The notes below the pieces were generated by a model. It ran no database searches. It worked only from the letters and a program-made list of their open reading frames with translations, and was not told the DNA's origin. A program made the position numbers and the translations under genes. Positions 5,137 through 6,902 of a DNA stretch of 6,902 nucleotides are shown here, in pieces. The stretch is from contig JAATVR010000587.1 in assembly GCA_014523665.1 (NCBI GenBank), positions 1 to 6,902 on the forward strand, read 5' to 3'. The DNA is from Nitrososphaerales archaeon TH526. Its GTDB lineage: Archaea > Thermoproteota > Nitrososphaeria > Nitrososphaerales > Nitrososphaeraceae. Numbering within the stretch: position 1 is the stretch's first letter; the number at the start of each line of letters is the position of its first letter.

Positions 5137-5160
5137 ACTAGTTACTAGTATCGATATAAT
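5137..5160 (-). promoter_or_regulatory. Possible promoter and repeat upstream of the second TFB
   Basis: ATTATATC (5153-5160, minus strand) is a TATA-like element about 65 bases before the TTG at 5090. Next to it, at 5137-5149, ACTAGT occurs twice with one base between, giving a 13-base symmetric block at about the expected transcription start. That is a place where a repressor could sit. Confidence 0.3.
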
Positions 5161-5232
5161 CCTGTCTCAAGCGGGGCTTCAGTTGATTGTCTTCTCTTCT
5201 ACTTCTGCCGTTGTATGGTCAGAAGTGATCGT

Positions 5233-6570
5233 CTAAAGTTCTTTCCTTAATTTCAATCGTACTATCTTTTGAGCTTTTTTCTGGCCCTCTTCTTCTTTTC
5301 GTGTTCGTGTACCCCAAATATGCTGTTTTTTTATGGTAATGGCAGCATAGATTGAAAGAGGGAAAAGAACCAAATATATGCACGGCCCATAAAGTAATGC
5401 GTCAATATCTAACTGAAGGCCAAAGAATATTATTTGCCTAATCACGGTAATTATAGCTGTACCTAACACAACAAACAATACTAACATTTCAATCCCGTAT
5501 ACGGCGTCCAATTCCATAACATAGATGATAACGGTATTGTATGATAGTAGGCCTATAAAAAAGAATGGAGAGATGTGGTAGTTTAGCAGTTGCACAAGGT
5601 AAAAGGCACCATTTAACTTGTATATTTTTTCTCTTAAATCTTGGATAAAGAATTTGTAGTCAGATCTATTCCATCTTATCTGCTGTAATAAGAACTTGAT
5701 GAAAGTAGGTTGTGATGCAGTAGTAACTATGGCCGTAGATTGCATAGCTATTTTATACCCTCTCTTCCTGATCTCTCTTGTGAGAAACCTATCATCACCG
5801 ATTTCACATTTGCTGCCTAGATAATACTCACTAGTAAATTTCTCAATCAGTGGAATGATGAGCTTCTTTCGATATAGTGAACATCTTCCATCGGCTACCA
5901 TGAGATGACCATCTAATCCACTATCATTAATTCTTCTGACTCCTTCTACTAGTATTGAAATCTTCCATGCCAAGTAACCTCCAAATGATTTACCAGTACG
6001 ATCAGCTTTTTTGGTACATGAGACAATCCCAACCTTAGGATCATCTAAGGGCTTGACAATCTCTTCAATAAAATTTCTATCTAATACAGTATCACTATCT
6101 ACGAACAAAACAAGATCATTTTTAGCAGCCATAACTCCATGAATTAGTGCATTTCTTTTGCCTGCTCTCTTGCCTAGGTCAAAGAATCTAGCAGCATATC
6201 TCTGAGAAATTTCTTTTACCTTCTTATCCTCCCCGTCATGCACTACTATCAATTCATTTGAATCTTGCTCTGGTGAATGTGAGAGATTCAACTGATTAAA
6301 GATCGATTTCAAACATGCATCGAAACGCTCGTGCTTTTCGGCGTATACGGGAATAATTACACTTATCTTATGATATCTTTGTGTTCCATTTTTAAAAGGA
6401 TGATATTTTGTGCTAACGACCTTCTCTAGGATAGAAATAATAATTACGAACCCGAAGAACAATAGAATAGGGTAGCATGAGATAATTTGCGATGTCAAGC
6501 CATTGAATTGAATGGTTTCAATCATCAAATGGATTACACAATTTTGTTGAAGACGTAAATTACTAGGCAT
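5233..6570 (-). CDS. Membrane family-2 glycosyltransferase, hyaluronan-synthase-like
   Basis: This is a processive-type GT2 enzyme that should add sugars from a nucleotide donor at the inner membrane face and pass the chain outward, making an extracellular polysaccharide. A membrane helix (about 30-49) is followed by the GT-A domain: VIIPVYAE (71-78), HDGED (111-115), the metal-binding DSD (158-160), GDDRFLT (258-264) with the catalytic Asp, and QQIRW (296-300). Three or more membrane segments follow (about 325-350, 357-385, 392-412), then WGTR (419-422) and a basic tail. The motif order DxD, GDDR, QxxRW and WGTR is that of hyaluronan, chitin and related synthases. The exact product cannot be told. 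The frame is intact at 445 aa from ATG 6570, but the TATA box at 6575-6585 lies too close to that codon. Met16 (ATG at 6525) is therefore the likelier start, giving 430 aa. It ends in TAG, 142 bases before the TFB gene on the same strand. Confidence 0.9.
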   Translation of the reverse strand: MPSNLRLQQNCVIHLMIETIQFNGLTSQIISCYPILLFFGFVIIISILEKVVSTKYHPFKNGTQRYHKISVIIPVYAEKHERFDACLKSIFNQLNLSHSPEQDSNELIVVHDGEDKKVKEISQRYAARFFDLGKRAGKRNALIHGVMAAKNDLVLFVDSDTVLDRNFIEEIVKPLDDPKVGIVSCTKKADRTGKSFGGYLAWKISILVEGVRRINDSGLDGHLMVADGRCSLYRKKLIIPLIEKFTSEYYLGSKCEIGDDRFLTREIRKRGYKIAMQSTAIVTTASQPTFIKFLLQQIRWNRSDYKFFIQDLREKIYKLNGAFYLVQLLNYHISPFFFIGLLSYNTVIIYVMELDAVYGIEMLVLFVVLGTAIITVIRQIIFFGLQLDIDALLYGPCIYLVLFPLSIYAAITIKKQHIWGTRTRKEEEGQKKAQKIVRLKLRKEL

Positions 6571-6574
6571 GGAA

Positions 6575-6585
6575 TATTATTTAAG
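6575..6585 (-). promoter_or_regulatory. TATA box of the glycosyltransferase gene
   Basis: Minus-strand CTTAAATAATA is centred only about 10 bases before the ATG at 6570. Transcription would then start near 6554, inside the longer reading. This decides for the internal ATG at 6525 with a leader of about 29 bases, if the element is the real promoter. Confidence 0.4.
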
Positions 6586-6740
6586 CCTTAACTGATCGAT
6601 TAATAACTATCAATTGTAGACGAAATATACAACATTTCTATGCCTTCGAGGACAGCAAGTAACATAAATCAGTGTCCAGAAATTATTTCGTAAGTCCGAA
6701 TGGCATTTAGCTTTACGTGGTTCTTCTATGCGAAAAATGT

Positions 6741-6839
6741 TCAGTTAGAAAGTAAGATCATTTGTCTCATACTGCTGATTTCATATCGCACCGCTAACTT
6801 CGTATACCCTGCAATACCGCGGTCCCACATTTCATGCCT
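6741..6839 (-). pseudogene. Possible C-terminal remnant of a DDE transposase
   Basis: A 32-codon open frame between stops reads EMWDRGIAGYTKLAVRYE and ends SSMRQMILLSN. The block Y-x-KLAVRYE followed by a hydrophobic M-x-x-MILL segment resembles the C-terminus of IS5/IS4-like DDE transposases ('VERFFSW--RYRKLAVRYE'). The conserved catalytic Glu helix would lie just before it, where only a degraded match (EMWDRGI) is seen. Upstream frames are closed, so at most a scar of an insertion sequence remains. The match is short and made by eye, so chance is possible. Confidence 0.3.
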
Positions 6840-6902
6840 TCATTAGATAGATGCGCAGCGGCAAAATGGCTATTTATGCCTGCGAGAATCTAGCTTCCTT
6901 GC

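Larger units (their letters stand above)
6571..6902. other. Right-hand intergenic stretch
   Basis: About 330 bases without an intact gene. It contains the glycosyltransferase promoter and a short transposase-like remnant at 6741-6839 on the minus strand. The last 60 bases are open in no frame for more than about 20 codons. No tRNA or repeat was seen. Confidence 0.5.

Noticed and set aside
6794..6806. TAACTTCGTATA, a near match to one arm of loxP
   Set aside because: There is only one arm with no inverted partner at the right spacing, and the bases are explained by the transposase-like reading on the minus strand. It is a coincidence.
3580..6825. Similar short strings TTGCAATACGC (near 3590) and CTGCAATACCGC (near 6810)
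   Set aside because: They share only about ten bases, with no shared flanks or structure. This is expected by chance and not a repeat family.
1..6902. Reassignment of TAA as a sense codon
   Set aside because: nuoB, the zinc-finger ORF and the second TFB end at TAA at family-appropriate positions, so TAA works as a normal stop here. Only local suppression, decay or error remain possible.

Overview
The window looks like AT-rich chromosomal DNA of an ammonia-oxidising archaeon of the Nitrososphaeria (Thaumarchaeota). The evidence is: two archaeal TFB (transcription factor B) genes; a NuoB of the archaeal type; TATA boxes 25-30 bases upstream of several starts; and a small exported protein with the 'PAFAQ' signal-peptide end common in this group. 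A Nitrososphaera or Nitrosocosmicus relative is my best guess, but the sequence alone does not fix the genus.

Layout, left to right. A TFB gene on the minus strand runs off the left edge and is cut by one in-frame TAA (1-817). Then comes a gene-poor stretch (845-1336) with a strong TATA box and a possible 30-codon ORF. It is followed by a frameshifted helix-hairpin-helix gene (1337-1559, minus), a small exported Met/Asn/Thr-rich protein (1635-1856, minus), a C2H2 zinc-finger ORF with no usable start codon (1924-2148, plus), and the N-terminal end of a type I restriction HsdR subunit (2493-2768, minus). An intact nuoB stands alone (2960-3475, plus). Next are a 44-aa ORF (3623-3757, plus), a doubly frameshifted remnant with an acidic tail (3785-3991, minus), a second TFB gene on the minus strand with another single in-frame TAA (4104-5090), and an intact membrane family-2 glycosyltransferase (5233-6570, minus). 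A short transposase-like remnant lies near the right edge (6741-6839, minus).

Only nuoB, the glycosyltransferase and the small exported protein look fully intact. NuoB is the N2-cluster subunit of respiratory complex I, but no other complex I gene is present here. The glycosyltransferase should make or extend an extracellular polysaccharide at the membrane. The rest reads as accessory DNA in decay: three genes carry a nonsense codon followed by sequence that still reads as the same family, two carry frameshifts, and one has lost its start. The most interesting point is the TFB pair. Both have an altered first zinc-ribbon knuckle, and both are interrupted by exactly one TAA with the frame otherwise open. 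In the first, the stop lies at the boundary between the polymerase-recruiting N-terminal domain and the TBP/DNA-binding core. Decay, assembly error and functional splitting cannot be separated from this sequence alone.
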